A stretch of DNA of 64,000 nt, from contig JAFIFG010000045.1 in assembly GCA_020832135.1 (NCBI GenBank), positions 62,001-126,000 on the forward strand, read 5' to 3'. The stretch comes from Clostridiaceae bacterium. Its GTDB lineage: Bacteria; Bacillota; Clostridia; Peptostreptococcales; Natronincolaceae. The notes under the pieces were generated by a model, which worked only from the letters and a program-made list of their open reading frames with translations, was not told the DNA's origin and searched no databases. Of this stretch, positions 25,323 through 34,821 are shown one piece after another (the first letter of the stretch is position 1; each line of letters begins with the position of its first letter). Both the position numbers and the translations under genes were made by a program.

Positions 25323-27932
25323 ATGAGTACTTTAACTCCGATGATGAGACAATACATGGATATAAAGAATAAGCATACAGATGCTTTGCTTTTATTTAGA
25401 TTAGGAGATTTTTATGAGTTATTTTTTGATGATGCAATAACAGCATCTAAAGAACTTGAGATTACTCTTACAGGAAGAGATTGTGGCCTAGATCAAAAAG
25501 CAGCCATGTGTGGTGTGCCTTATCATTCAGCAACGAGCTATATTAATAAACTAGTCTTAAAAGGATATAAAGTTGCTATATGTGAACAAGTAGAGGATGC
25601 TTCTGAAGCTAAAGGTATCGTCAAGCGAGATGTTGTTAGAATAATCACACCAGGTACACTTATAGATACTGATTTATTAGAAGAAAAGAAAAATAACTAT
25701 CTGATGTGTATTTATGGTTGTAAAGAAGGATTTGGATTAAGCTATGTTGATATTTCCACCGGAGAGTTATTTTCTACTGAAATTATAACTGGAGATACTA
25801 AACAAAGACTAAAGGATGAAATTGCAAAAATTCAACCTAAAGAAATTATATACTATATAGAAAAACAAGATGCTTTGAATTTAGAATGGGACTTAGATCT
25901 CTATACTAATATATATGATGCATGGAGGTTTGAATATAAATATGCCCTTGAACAGTTAAAAGAGCACTTTAATATTCTTACTGTAGATGGCTTAGGATTT
26001 AGTAATCAGCATTTAGGAGTTAACTCTACTGGGGCTTTATTAGATTACTTAAAATCCACACAAAAAAGAAGTTTAAATCATTTGTACAAAATTGACATAT
26101 ATAACCTTAGTAAATGTATGACTTTAGATTTAACAACTAGAAAAAATCTAGAGTTAACAGAAACCATAAGAGAGAAGAGCAAAAGAGGGTCTTTACTGTG
26201 GATACTAGATAAAACTAAAACCTCCATGGGGGGAAGAATGTTAAGAAAATGGATTGAAGAACCATTACTTGACACCAAAATAATTTGTCATAGATTAGAT
26301 GCTGTAGAAGTACTAAAGGAAGATATTTTATTTAGAAGTGAACTAAAGGATAATTTAAAGAAAATCTATGATTTAGAAAGATTATGTGCTAGAATCTCCT
26401 ATGGTTCTGCTACACCTAGAGATCTTGTGGCACTAAAGAATTCCTTAACTCATCTTCCAAGTGTTAAAGCTTTGCTACAGGATAAGAACGGTAGTTTATT
26501 TAAAAACATACTGCAGCATATTGGTTTGCACTACGAAGAAAAAGAATTGATTGAAGCATCAATTTTAGATGAACCGTCTATTAGTTTAAAGGAAGGAAAT
26601 ATTATTAAGACTGGTTACGATAAGGCTATAGATGAATTAAGAATAGCTTCCACAGAAGGTAAGACTTGGATATCTAACTTAGAAAAAGAGGAAAGACAAA
26701 AAACTGGAATCAAATCACTAAAAATAGGCTTTAACAAGATATTTGGATATTTTATTGAGGTTACAAAATCTAACTTGCATATGGTACCGCAACAATATAT
26801 TCGAAAACAAACTTTGTCTAACTGTGAAAGATATATAACACCAGAATTAAAAGAAGTAGAAACAAAAATATTAGGATCTGAAGAGAAAGTAGTATTGTTA
26901 GAATACCAGCGTTTTGTTGAAGTCCGAAATAAGCTGGAAGAAAAAGTAGTTAAAATACAAAGGACAGCTAGTGCCTTAGCACAACTAGATGCACTTTATT
27001 CTTTAGCAGAAGTAGCTGCTGAAAATGGATACATAAAGCCTATTATGAATAATAAAGGAACTATAGATATACAAGGGGGAAGACATCCAGTAGTAGAAAA
27101 AATGTTAGAAAACAATATGTTTATATCTAATGATACACATCTTGATGAGGAAAGTCGTGAAGTAGCCATTATTACAGGTCCAAACATGGCCGGTAAATCA
27201 ACTTATATGAGGCAAGTAGCTTTAATAGTACTTATGGCTCAAGTGGGGTCATTTGTACCAGCTACTAAGGCTACCATAGGGATTGTTGATAGAATTTTCA
27301 CTAGAGTTGGTGCCAGTGATGATTTAAGTCAAGGGCAGAGTACTTTTATGGTGGAAATGAGTGAAATGGCTAATATTTTAAATAATGCTACCTCTAAAAG
27401 TCTATTAATACTAGATGAGATTGGGAGAGGAACCAGTACATTTGATGGATTAAGTATAGCATGGGCTGTTGTAGAGTATATTAGTAAATTTTTAAAATCC
27501 AAAACTTTATTTTCCACTCATTACCATGAATTAACTGACTTAGAAGGAACTATGAAGGGTATTAAGAACTATCGTATTTCTATAAAAGAAGACGGAGATG
27601 ATATTATATTTTTAAGAAAAGTAATAGAGGGTAGTGCTGATAAAAGTTATGGCATTCAAGTAGCAAGATTGGCTGGGCTTCCTCAACATGTAATTAATAG
27701 AGCTCGTACAATATTATCAGACTTAGAGAAAAATGATTTAAAGGAAGATAATATAAGTAATGAAAATACTAAAACTATTAATATAAAGGAAGAAGTCAAA
27801 CAATTAAATTTTATAGACTTTACTAAACAAGAAGTTATAGATGACTTGAAAAACGTAAATCTTTTAGAAACGACTCCCCTTGATGCTATTAATATCCTAT
27901 ATAAGTTACAAAAAAAAGTAAATGTTCTATAA
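25323..27932 (+). CDS. mutS: DNA mismatch repair protein MutS
   Basis: Recognises mismatches and loops as the first step of mismatch repair. 869 residues, the full length. The Phe-x-Glu mismatch-contact motif is in RLGDFYELFFDDA near residue 33. The C-terminal ABC ATPase has Walker A GPNMAGKSTYMRQ, signature DDLSQGQSTFMVEM and Walker B LLILDEIGRGTST. VKQLNFIDF near the C-terminus resembles the beta-clamp motif of bacterial MutS. ATG 25323 follows AAGGAGGATT. mutL starts 21 nt after its stop, so the pair is co-transcribed. Confidence 0.97.
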   Translation: MSTLTPMMRQYMDIKNKHTDALLLFRLGDFYELFFDDAITASKELEITLTGRDCGLDQKAAMCGVPYHSATSYINKLVLKGYKVAICEQVEDASEAKGIVKRDVVRIITPGTLIDTDLLEEKKNNYLMCIYGCKEGFGLSYVDISTGELFSTEIITGDTKQRLKDEIAKIQPKEIIYYIEKQDALNLEWDLDLYTNIYDAWRFEYKYALEQLKEHFNILTVDGLGFSNQHLGVNSTGALLDYLKSTQKRSLNHLYKIDIYNLSKCMTLDLTTRKNLELTETIREKSKRGSLLWILDKTKTSMGGRMLRKWIEEPLLDTKIICHRLDAVEVLKEDILFRSELKDNLKKIYDLERLCARISYGSATPRDLVALKNSLTHLPSVKALLQDKNGSLFKNILQHIGLHYEEKELIEASILDEPSISLKEGNIIKTGYDKAIDELRIASTEGKTWISNLEKEERQKTGIKSLKIGFNKIFGYFIEVTKSNLHMVPQQYIRKQTLSNCERYITPELKEVETKILGSEEKVVLLEYQRFVEVRNKLEEKVVKIQRTASALAQLDALYSLAEVAAENGYIKPIMNNKGTIDIQGGRHPVVEKMLENNMFISNDTHLDEESREVAIITGPNMAGKSTYMRQVALIVLMAQVGSFVPATKATIGIVDRIFTRVGASDDLSQGQSTFMVEMSEMANILNNATSKSLLILDEIGRGTSTFDGLSIAWAVVEYISKFLKSKTLFSTHYHELTDLEGTMKGIKNYRISIKEDGDDIIFLRKVIEGSADKSYGIQVARLAGLPQHVINRARTILSDLEKNDLKEDNISNENTKTINIKEEVKQLNFIDFTKQEVIDDLKNVNLLETTPLDAINILYKLQKKVNVL

Positions 27933-27953
27933 TTGAGTTAGGAGACGTGCAAA

Positions 27954-29813
27954 ATGAGTAAACTAATTAAAGTCTTAAATGATTTAACAATTAATAAAAT
28001 AGCTGCTGGTGAGGTAGTAGAAGGGCCTTATTCTGTTATAAAAGAATTAATAGAAAATGCTATTGATGCAAAAGCAACTAATATAACTGTAGAAATCAAA
28101 GAAGGAGGCAAAAAATATATTAGAATTAGTGACAACGGAGCTGGTATTTACCATGATGATATAGAGGTGGCTTTTATGAGACATGCTACCTCTAAAATAA
28201 TAGATCTAGAAGATTTAGACACTATTTCAACACTAGGCTTTAGAGGAGAAGCTTTGGCTAGCATAGCTTCTGTATCTCATGTTGAGATAGTTACCAAACC
28301 TAAAGATCAAAATTATGGTATATCAGTAAATATAGTAGGTGGAAAAATACTATCGAAAAAAGAAGTAGGTTGCCCTGATGGTACCACCATCATAGTAAAA
28401 AATCTTTTCTTTAATACACCTGCTAGACTAAAATTTATGAAAAGCCCACAAGCAGAGACAACCAAAATAAGTGAAATGCTATCAAGACTTTCACTGAGTA
28501 AGCCAGACATAGTCTTTAAGTATATTAACAATAATAATATTATGTTTACCACTCCTGGTAATAATAATTTGGGGCAAACTATTTTATCAATATTAGATAA
28601 GGATTTATTTAAAAATCTTATTCCGCTAAATGAAAGTACTAATGATATAACTATACGGGGTTTTATTAGTCAGCCTACATACGTTAGAGGAAATAGAAGT
28701 TATGAAATTTTATTTGTTAACAATAGATATATTAAAAGCAAACTGATTTATAAAGCTATAGAAGATGCATATAAAGAAAAGCTCCCTATAAATAAATTCC
28801 CCATTTGCATATTAAATATTGAAATATGTCCACGGCATATAGATGTGAATGTGCATCCTGCAAAGACAGAAGTAAAATTTCATAATGATACTGATATTTA
28901 TAATCTAATATATAATGCTGTTATTAATAAACTTTCAGAAAAAACAACACTCTCAAAATTAACTTTTGAAAATAAGCAATTTAATAATAAATCCTCTAAT
29001 GATGTTGATAATACAAGAAAAAGTGAAGACTACCTTGATACCTCTTTCAATGAGAATAAAAGCACTTATACTACGTATAATAACAACAAACCTATAGAAA
29101 CACAGATATCATTGAAAGGTGTACATAACACTAATGAATTTAGAGAAATAAAAGATATGAATATTGAGAGTGCTGTAACAGAGAAAAACTTCGATGATTC
29201 ACACCAAGAAATAACTCAAAAAAATTTTCTTGACAACCTGTTGTATAACTATAGAGTAGTAGGACAGTTATTTAATACTTATATTATCTTAGAAAAAAAT
29301 TTGTCTATGTATTTAATCGATCAACATGCAGCTCATGAAAAATTAGTATTTAATCAAATGCTACAGGAGTTTAATAATGGCAGTATAGTGACTCAAAGTT
29401 TACTAGAACCCAAGATACTAGAATTGGCACATGAAGATTTCTTAGTTGTAACTCAACATATAGATAGGTTTCAAAAACTTGGCTTCAAAATGGAATGTTT
29501 TGGGCACAATACAATTATAATTAGAGAAGTGCCACTGATCATGGGTGTTCCAAGAGATTATTCTTTTTTAATAGAGCTTCTTGATCAATTAAAAAGTGAA
29601 AACTATAGTGATACTTATTTTAATGAAACTATTATAAGAAAATCATGCCGTGAAGCTATCAAAGCGAATGATAGGTTAAATATAAGTGAAATAACAAAGT
29701 TGATAGATGACCTAAGTTCTCTAGAACCTCCTTTAACTTGCCCTCATGGGAGACCAATTATACTGTCGTTATCTAAATATGAAATAGAAAAAAGCTTTAA
29801 AAGAATTCAATAG
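27954..29813 (+). CDS. mutL: DNA mismatch repair endonuclease MutL
   Basis: 619 residues. The N-terminal GHKL ATPase shows IAAGEVVEGPYSVIKELIENAIDA, ISDNGAGI and TLGFRGEALASI; a non-conserved linker runs about 330-430. The C-terminal domain carries the endonuclease motif DQHAAHEKLVFN (456-467): Asp456 and Glu462 are kept, but the last Glu of DQHA(x)2E(x)4E is Asn467. SCREAIKAND and CPHGRP complete the metal site, and QSLLEP (481-486) matches the beta-clamp motif. ATG 27954 follows AGGAGACG. Probably an active nicking MutL like that of B. subtilis; the Asn467 change is worth noting. Confidence 0.95.
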   Translation: MSKLIKVLNDLTINKIAAGEVVEGPYSVIKELIENAIDAKATNITVEIKEGGKKYIRISDNGAGIYHDDIEVAFMRHATSKIIDLEDLDTISTLGFRGEALASIASVSHVEIVTKPKDQNYGISVNIVGGKILSKKEVGCPDGTTIIVKNLFFNTPARLKFMKSPQAETTKISEMLSRLSLSKPDIVFKYINNNNIMFTTPGNNNLGQTILSILDKDLFKNLIPLNESTNDITIRGFISQPTYVRGNRSYEILFVNNRYIKSKLIYKAIEDAYKEKLPINKFPICILNIEICPRHIDVNVHPAKTEVKFHNDTDIYNLIYNAVINKLSEKTTLSKLTFENKQFNNKSSNDVDNTRKSEDYLDTSFNENKSTYTTYNNNKPIETQISLKGVHNTNEFREIKDMNIESAVTEKNFDDSHQEITQKNFLDNLLYNYRVVGQLFNTYIILEKNLSMYLIDQHAAHEKLVFNQMLQEFNNGSIVTQSLLEPKILELAHEDFLVVTQHIDRFQKLGFKMECFGHNTIIIREVPLIMGVPRDYSFLIELLDQLKSENYSDTYFNETIIRKSCREAIKANDRLNISEITKLIDDLSSLEPPLTCPHGRPIILSLSKYEIEKSFKRIQ

Positions 29814-29825
29814 GGAGGTGGTTTT

Positions 29826-30767
29826 TTGAAAAAGAAGTTAGTAATTATAGTAGGCCCAACTGCAGTTGGAAAAACATCTACCGCTATTGAGGTAGCACAG
29901 AAATTGAATGGGGAAATTATATCCGCTGATTCCATGCAAATCTATAAGCACATGAATATAGGTACTGCGAAACCTACAACAGATGAAATGCAAGGTATTC
30001 CTCATCATCTGTTGGATATAATAAAACCAGATGAGGATTTCTCAGTGGCAGAGTTTCAACGGAAGGCAAAAGAAATTATAACTCAGATTACCACTAACAA
30101 CAAAATGCCCATTATAGCAGGTGGTACTGGTTTATATATTAATTCTATTATTTACAATATGGATTTTACGAGCACTGTTTCTAATTGGGAACTAAGAAAA
30201 CAATTGCAAGAAGAGGCAGATAAATATGGAAATGAGTACATACATAATAAGTTAAAAGATATAGATCTAGAACTAGCAAATAAGATCCATAAAAACAATG
30301 TAAAGAGAGTGATTAGGGCAATTGAAATTTTTCAAGAAAGTGGAGAGAAAATAGGAGATTTTAAAAATGATATTCAATTAAATAATGAATATGATTTTAT
30401 CATTATTGGTCTAACTAGGGATCGTGAGGAATTATACGAAAGAATAAATAAACGTGTCGATATTATGATAGAGTCAGGGTTAATAAATGAAGTGGAAAAA
30501 CTAATTGAAATGGGTTATTATGAAAACTTAATAGCTTTTAAAGGTTTAGGTTATAAGGAAATCATTAAATATTTAAAAAGAGAATATAGCTTAGAAGATG
30601 CTAAAGAAATTTTAAAAAGAGATACTAGACGATATGCCAAAAGGCAATTAACATGGTTTAGAGGATTAAAAGATATTAAATGGTTTAATTTATCCCAATA
30701 CACTTCTCAGGAAAAATTAATAAATAATATTATAGAGGATATTGAAGGACATTTTAACATCTTATAG
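29826..30767 (+). CDS. miaA: tRNA dimethylallyltransferase
   Basis: Transfers the dimethylallyl group from DMAPP to A37 of tRNAs reading UNN codons. 313 residues. P-loop IVGPTAVGKTSTAIEVA at the N-terminus; ISADSMQIYKHMNIGTAKPT with the catalytic Asp; AGGTGLYINSI; and GLGYKEIIKYL with RRYAKRQLTWFRG near the C-terminus. Start TTG 29826 after AGGGAGGTGG. It belongs to the mutS-mutL-miaA-hfq transcript and supplies the substrate for MiaB. Confidence 0.96.
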   Translation: MKKKLVIIVGPTAVGKTSTAIEVAQKLNGEIISADSMQIYKHMNIGTAKPTTDEMQGIPHHLLDIIKPDEDFSVAEFQRKAKEIITQITTNNKMPIIAGGTGLYINSIIYNMDFTSTVSNWELRKQLQEEADKYGNEYIHNKLKDIDLELANKIHKNNVKRVIRAIEIFQESGEKIGDFKNDIQLNNEYDFIIIGLTRDREELYERINKRVDIMIESGLINEVEKLIEMGYYENLIAFKGLGYKEIIKYLKREYSLEDAKEILKRDTRRYAKRQLTWFRGLKDIKWFNLSQYTSQEKLINNIIEDIEGHFNIL

Positions 30768-30826
30768 AATATTTATAATATATTAAGTAAATATCTATTT
30801 TGTATTTAATCCAAGGAGGGCAAATA

Positions 30827-31069
30827 ATGAAAACTAATATTAATTTGCAAGATATTTTTTTAAATCAAGTAAGAAAGGAAAGTGTTTCTATAACTATATA
30901 CTTAGTTAATGGCTTTCAACTAAGAGGGTTGGTAAAAGGATTTGATAACTATACTATTGTGCTAGAAACAGAGGGAAAACAACAACTTATATATAAGCAT
31001 GCTATTTCTACCATCTCTCCTAGTAACAACATAAACTTTCTACAGAACACTAAAAATAACAACAATTAA
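30827..31069 (+). CDS. hfq: RNA chaperone Hfq
   Basis: 80-residue Sm-like hexameric RNA chaperone. The Sm1 motif is in [28 protein letters not shown] and the Sm2 motif is IYKHAIST (canonical YKHAIST). [11 protein letters not shown] at the N-terminus gives the proximal-face residues. The Asn-rich tail (KNNNN) is short. ATG 30827 follows AAGGAGGGC; the open frame reaches 30800 but has no ribosome site there. It sits directly after miaA as in most bacteria. Confidence 0.96.
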   Translation: MKTNINLQDIFLNQVRKESVSITIYLVNGFQLRGLVKGFDNYTIVLETEGKQQLIYKHAISTISPSNNINFLQNTKNNNN

Positions 31070-31088
31070 AAAATATAATTTTTCTCAA

Positions 31089-31125
31089 AAATTCTCTACT
31101 GAAATTTAAAAGTAGAGAATTTTTT
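31089..31125 (+). terminator. Intrinsic terminator after hfq
   Basis: 12-bp perfect stem (31089-31100 with 31111-31122), 10-nt loop, T6 tail. It separates miaB-hfq from the spoVK group. Confidence 0.88.
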
Positions 31126-31185
31126 ATGTCACATTTCTTCCCCTATTTGAATATGATAAAATATCAGCTATTTTGAGGTGATATA

Positions 31186-32157
31186 ATGTCAAAAAAATTC
31201 AAAGACCATATAGACCATTTGTGTGTTTTATTACACAACGGCAAAATAGGTAGTAATGAGTTATTAAGAAACTTAATTTCAACCTCTAAGCAGGAAAAGG
31301 AAATAAATAATGACGTATCAGAGAACAGTATTCCAGAAGAGTCAATAGATGACATTTTAAAAGAATTACATCAAATGATTGGGCTTAATGAAGTAAAGAA
31401 AATAGTTGATGAGGTTTTAGCTTATGTTGACATACAGCAGAAGAGAAAACTTCAAGGACTAAGTGCAGCACCATTAGTATTACATATGATTTTTAAGGGG
31501 AATCCTGGTACAGGCAAAACTACAGTAGCTAGGTTATTAGGTAGAATATTTCGATCTAAGGAGTTGTTAGAAAAAGGACACTTAATAGAGGTGGAGCGAG
31601 CTGACTTGGTTGGCGAATATATTGGACATACAGCTTTAAAAGTCAGAGAAAAGGTAAAAGAGGCTATGGGTGGTATTCTTTTTATAGACGAAGCATACTC
31701 TTTAGCAAGAGGGGGGGAAAGAGATTTTGGAAAAGAAGCTATAGATGCTATGGTAAAGGCTATGGAAGATCATAGAGATAAATTCATTTTGATATTAGCT
31801 GGATATCAAGATGAAATGGATAATTTTATAGAAATTAACCCAGGTCTTAAATCACGCTTTCCTATACACATAGACTTTCAAGATTATAATATTGAGGAAC
31901 TAGTTGAGATAGCAGAATTAATGGTTGCTGAAAGACAATACACCATATCAAAATCTGCAAAAGCTAAACTCTTTAATATGCTTTCCTCAAAAAGAAAAAG
32001 GGATAATAAATATTCTGGCAATGCTAGACTAGTAAGAAATTTAATAGAAAGATCTATAAGAAAGCAAGCAGTACGATTGAAAGATAAATCTTTTTGCACA
32101 ATGGAGGATCTAGTTACCTTAAAACGTGAAGACTTTGAAGGGGGTGAGAATTTGTGA
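31186..32157 (+). CDS. spoVK: AAA-family ATPase, stage V sporulation protein K
   Basis: 323 residues, CbbX/SpoVK-type AAA protein. Walker A GNPGTGKTTVARLLGRI (about residues 105-121), Walker B GILFIDEAYSL, sensor I LILAGYQDEM, arginine-finger region NPGLKSRFPIHIDF and sensor II in NARLVRNLIERS. In B. subtilis SpoVK is made in the mother cell and needed for mature spores, so this supports endospore formation. Start ATG 31186 after TTGAGGTGATATA. The stop overlaps the GTG of the following GTPase by 4 nt. Confidence 0.92.
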   Translation: MSKKFKDHIDHLCVLLHNGKIGSNELLRNLISTSKQEKEINNDVSENSIPEESIDDILKELHQMIGLNEVKKIVDEVLAYVDIQQKRKLQGLSAAPLVLHMIFKGNPGTGKTTVARLLGRIFRSKELLEKGHLIEVERADLVGEYIGHTALKVREKVKEAMGGILFIDEAYSLARGGERDFGKEAIDAMVKAMEDHRDKFILILAGYQDEMDNFIEINPGLKSRFPIHIDFQDYNIEELVEIAELMVAERQYTISKSAKAKLFNMLSSKRKRDNKYSGNARLVRNLIERSIRKQAVRLKDKSFCTMEDLVTLKREDFEGGENL

Positions 32158-32759
32158 GTCACTGCATATTACTAGGAAAACCTAATGTTGGAAAAACATC
32201 TTTTTTCTTAAGTTTTATGGAATATTTAGGAGTAAATGAGTACACATTTGAATTAACTAATTTTAATGAAGAAATATCATTAAAAACTTATACATTAAAT
32301 ACGGCCAAAGCCCACCTGATAAGTTCCTCGCCTTTTAAAACAAAAGAGATATATAAGGCTAATTTATCTATACCTGTATATAAAGGAAGTGCAGACTTTT
32401 TATTTTTAGACACTAGTGGTCTAATAGATGGTATTAGTAAAGATGATAAAGTAAGACTATCTATGGCATTAACACTTAAAAATCTATATACATCTAGCAT
32501 TATTCTACATATGATAGACACTTCTTCTGTTCTCCACAATAAAATGAGTACATTAAGTGAAATAGACTATCAAATCAACGAATATGGTAAATTGACGGGC
32601 AGTTACTGTATCTTAGCTAGTAAAATGGACTTATCAACTAGTGTAGCTGGTTTTAAGTTTCTAGAAAAAGAGTTTAATGATACTTATGTCATACCTATAT
32701 CTAGTATTAAAAAAACGGGGTTTAAGGAGGTAAAGAAATTTGTTGCTAGAAATCTTTAA
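32154..32759 (+). CDS. Small P-loop GTPase of unknown role
   Basis: 201 residues. A stand-alone GTPase domain with G1 GKPNVGKTS (residues 8-16), G3 DTSG (about residue 84) and G4 ASKMD, where NKxD would be usual; the strand order fits the TRAFAC/Era-HflX-FeoB class. No extra domain is attached, unlike HflX, which occupies this place between spoVK and ynbB in B. subtilis. GTG start within the spoVK stop (GTGA), with GGGGGTGAG ahead. The 3' end overlaps the next gene by 20 nt. The overlaps suggest the gene works together with its neighbours; the actual role is unknown. Confidence 0.75.
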   Translation: MSHCILLGKPNVGKTSFFLSFMEYLGVNEYTFELTNFNEEISLKTYTLNTAKAHLISSSPFKTKEIYKANLSIPVYKGSADFLFLDTSGLIDGISKDDKVRLSMALTLKNLYTSSIILHMIDTSSVLHNKMSTLSEIDYQINEYGKLTGSYCILASKMDLSTSVAGFKFLEKEFNDTYVIPISSIKKTGFKEVKKFVARNL

Positions 32760-33303
32760 ATCTTATATATCGCTGTTACTTTTAGGACTAGTTATAAAAT
32801 TATTAGATGATGAAGTAGATGGTGATGAAAAATTAAAAAAATATAACAATAATACTTATTTACAGCTTATAGAATATAAATTTCCTTACTGTCTATTGTT
32901 TTTATCCTTAGCTATGGTTTTAACACCTGAAATATCCTTTTCTTTATTTACATCTGCTTATATGATAGGGATGTTCCACTTTTCAAATAAAAAGCTTCCT
33001 CTACAACTAAAAGGATATCATGAAATTATCATACTGATTATATTAAACTTGCTTTTAGTTGAGGTAAGGGTTTTTACTTTGGCTTTTACTTCAATGCTGT
33101 TAATTCAACTAGTGGATGATATAATGGATCATCAATATGATTTAAAGTATGGTTATAAAAACTTTGTTAATAAATTTGGCAAAGGAGAAATCATTATATT
33201 TTCAAATATTTTATTGGTACTATGTTTTATGCTATGCTGGATAGGATCAATAGTTATTTTTTCTTCTAGTTTTATAATAAATTACTTGTATTCTAAAATA
33301 TAG
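32740..33303 (+). CDS. Polytopic membrane protein with two Asp-rich motifs, UbiA-like
   Basis: 187 residues with about five or six hydrophobic segments. Two acidic motifs stand out: DDEVDGDE at residues 23-30 and DDIMDHQYD at residues 126-134. The second matches the (N/D)DxxDxxxD prenyl-diphosphate/Mg motif of UbiA-type prenyltransferases. The protein is shorter than UbiA members (usually about 280-300), so I call it only UbiA-like. TTG start at 32740 lies inside the GTPase gene, 12 nt after AAGGAGG. It is followed within 10 nt by a small membrane peptide. No other lipid or quinone gene is adjacent. Confidence 0.62.
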   Translation: MLLEIFKSYISLLLLGLVIKLLDDEVDGDEKLKKYNNNTYLQLIEYKFPYCLLFLSLAMVLTPEISFSLFTSAYMIGMFHFSNKKLPLQLKGYHEIIILIILNLLLVEVRVFTLAFTSMLLIQLVDDIMDHQYDLKYGYKNFVNKFGKGEIIIFSNILLVLCFMLCWIGSIVIFSSSFIINYLYSKI

Positions 33304-33313
33304 GAGGGATATA

Positions 33314-33535
33314 ATGTTGTATGGGTATATACTGATTTTCAGCTTAGTAATGGTACTAATAGGTTATAGTATTGGTCGTAGGATGGGTATAAAAGAAGGC
33401 ATCAAAAAATCTATGCAAAATGCTGCTATTAATTTTAAAATTCAGTATTACAATCATAAAAAATGTCCTATATGTGCCAATAAGTATAAATTAAAACCAA
33501 AGAAAAATAGAGAGGAGATAACAAATGACTCATAA
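33314..33535 (+). CDS. Small single-span membrane protein with CxxC
   Basis: 73 residues. One N-terminal membrane segment (about 4-21) ending in GRRMGIKEGI, then a basic cytoplasmic part with CPIC at 51-54 followed by a Lys-rich tail. The CxxC could bind zinc or take part in thiol exchange. ATG 33314 follows TAGGAGGGATATA. The end overlaps ynbB by 11 nt, so it is translationally linked to it. No family recognised. Confidence 0.65.
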   Translation: MLYGYILIFSLVMVLIGYSIGRRMGIKEGIKKSMQNAAINFKIQYYNHKKCPICANKYKLKPKKNREEITNDS

Positions 33536-34799
33536 TACACATTATCTACATAGTTTTTTTGGTATTGATGAAGAGTTAATTAATAAGTCACACAGTATAG
33601 AAGAAAATTTATTGGAGGAATTTAAGAAAGTAGATATTATAAAGCAACATAACCAATATAAAGTGTTAAAGACAATGCAAGAAGCTAAGCTTAGTGACCA
33701 ACATTTTAATTGGACTACTGGCTATGGTTATAATGACATAGGAAGAGATAAGTTAGAGGAGGTCTATGCTCGAGTTTTTAAAGCTGATGATGCCATTGTA
33801 AGACCAACTATTGCTAATGGCACTCATGCTTTGACTTTGTGTTTAACCTCTTTACTTAACTCCGGAGAAGAAATGATTGCAGTAACTGGAAAGCCTTATG
33901 ACACTTTAGATGAATTAATAGGTTTAAGTGGTAACTATCCTCAAAGCTTTAAAAATATAGGAATAACGTATAAACAAATTGATTTTCTAAAAAATGGTCA
34001 AGTGGATCTTGAAAGCATAGATACAGAGGTAACTACAAAAACAAAACTAGTATATATTCAACGATCCACAGGATATAGTTTTAGAAAGGCTCTAGATATC
34101 CAAACAATAAAAGAAATAGTTACAAGAGTTAAAAGTAAAAATAATAATATTATATGTATGGTGGATAACTGCTACGGAGAATTTTTAGAAACTCAAGAAC
34201 CTACAGAGATAGGTGTTGATATATTAGCAGGATCTTTAATCAAGAACCCAGGAGGAGGATTAGCTTTATCAGGTGGATATATTGTAGGAAAAAGAGATTT
34301 AATAGAACTTATATCCTATAAACTAACCTCTCCAGGAATAGGCAAAGAGTGCGGTCTTACTTTTGGACAATCTAGAATTATGTTCCAAGGGTTATTCTTA
34401 GCACCTCATATAGTTAGTGAAGCCATTAAAGGTGCCATCTTCTGTGCTAAACTATTTGAAGAAGAGGGTTATGAGGTAAAGCCTAAATATAACGATAAAA
34501 GAAGTGATATCATTCAAGCTATTAAACTAGAAGATGAAAACAAAGTCTTGGCATTTTGCGAAGGAATACAGGCTGCTGCACCAGTAGACTCTTATGTGGT
34601 TCCTGTGCCTTGGGCTATGCCTGGATATGAAAGTCCTGTTATTATGGCCGCAGGAGCCTTTATACAAGGGTCTTCTATTGAGCTTAGTGCTGATGCTCCT
34701 ATTAAACCTCCATATACTGTTTATTTTCAAGGAGGATTAACTTATGAGCATAGCAAACTAGGTGCTCTGATGGCTCTTAAAAACATAAAAAAGCTATAG
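33525..34799 (+). CDS. ynbB: PLP-dependent methionine gamma-lyase-like protein (YnbB / aluminium resistance family)
   Basis: 424 residues, PF06838-type (Met_gamma_lyase, historically 'aluminium resistance protein'). Conserved stretches are FNWTTGYGYNDIGRDKLEEVYA, VRPTIANGTHALTL and the PLP-lysine region GSLIKNPGGGLALSGGYIVG, with VDNCYGEF providing the PLP-binding Asp. In B. subtilis ynbB follows spoVK-ynbA(hflX), so synteny supports the call. The true reaction is not established. ATG 33525 follows AGAGGAGATAAC. Its stop lies inside a terminator shared with lexA. Confidence 0.88.
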   Translation: MTHNTHYLHSFFGIDEELINKSHSIEENLLEEFKKVDIIKQHNQYKVLKTMQEAKLSDQHFNWTTGYGYNDIGRDKLEEVYARVFKADDAIVRPTIANGTHALTLCLTSLLNSGEEMIAVTGKPYDTLDELIGLSGNYPQSFKNIGITYKQIDFLKNGQVDLESIDTEVTTKTKLVYIQRSTGYSFRKALDIQTIKEIVTRVKSKNNNIICMVDNCYGEFLETQEPTEIGVDILAGSLIKNPGGGLALSGGYIVGKRDLIELISYKLTSPGIGKECGLTFGQSRIMFQGLFLAPHIVSEAIKGAIFCAKLFEEEGYEVKPKYNDKRSDIIQAIKLEDENKVLAFCEGIQAAAPVDSYVVPVPWAMPGYESPVIMAAGAFIQGSSIELSADAPIKPPYTVYFQGGLTYEHSKLGALMALKNIKKL

Positions 34800-34821
34800 A
34801 GGACTCATACTCTATAGCTTT
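34790..34821. terminator. Bidirectional terminator overlapping both ynbB and lexA stop codons
   Basis: Perfect 12-bp stem (34790-34801 with 34810-34821), 8-nt loop. It covers the end of ynbB (34799) and the end of the convergent lexA (34812). Confidence 0.75.
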
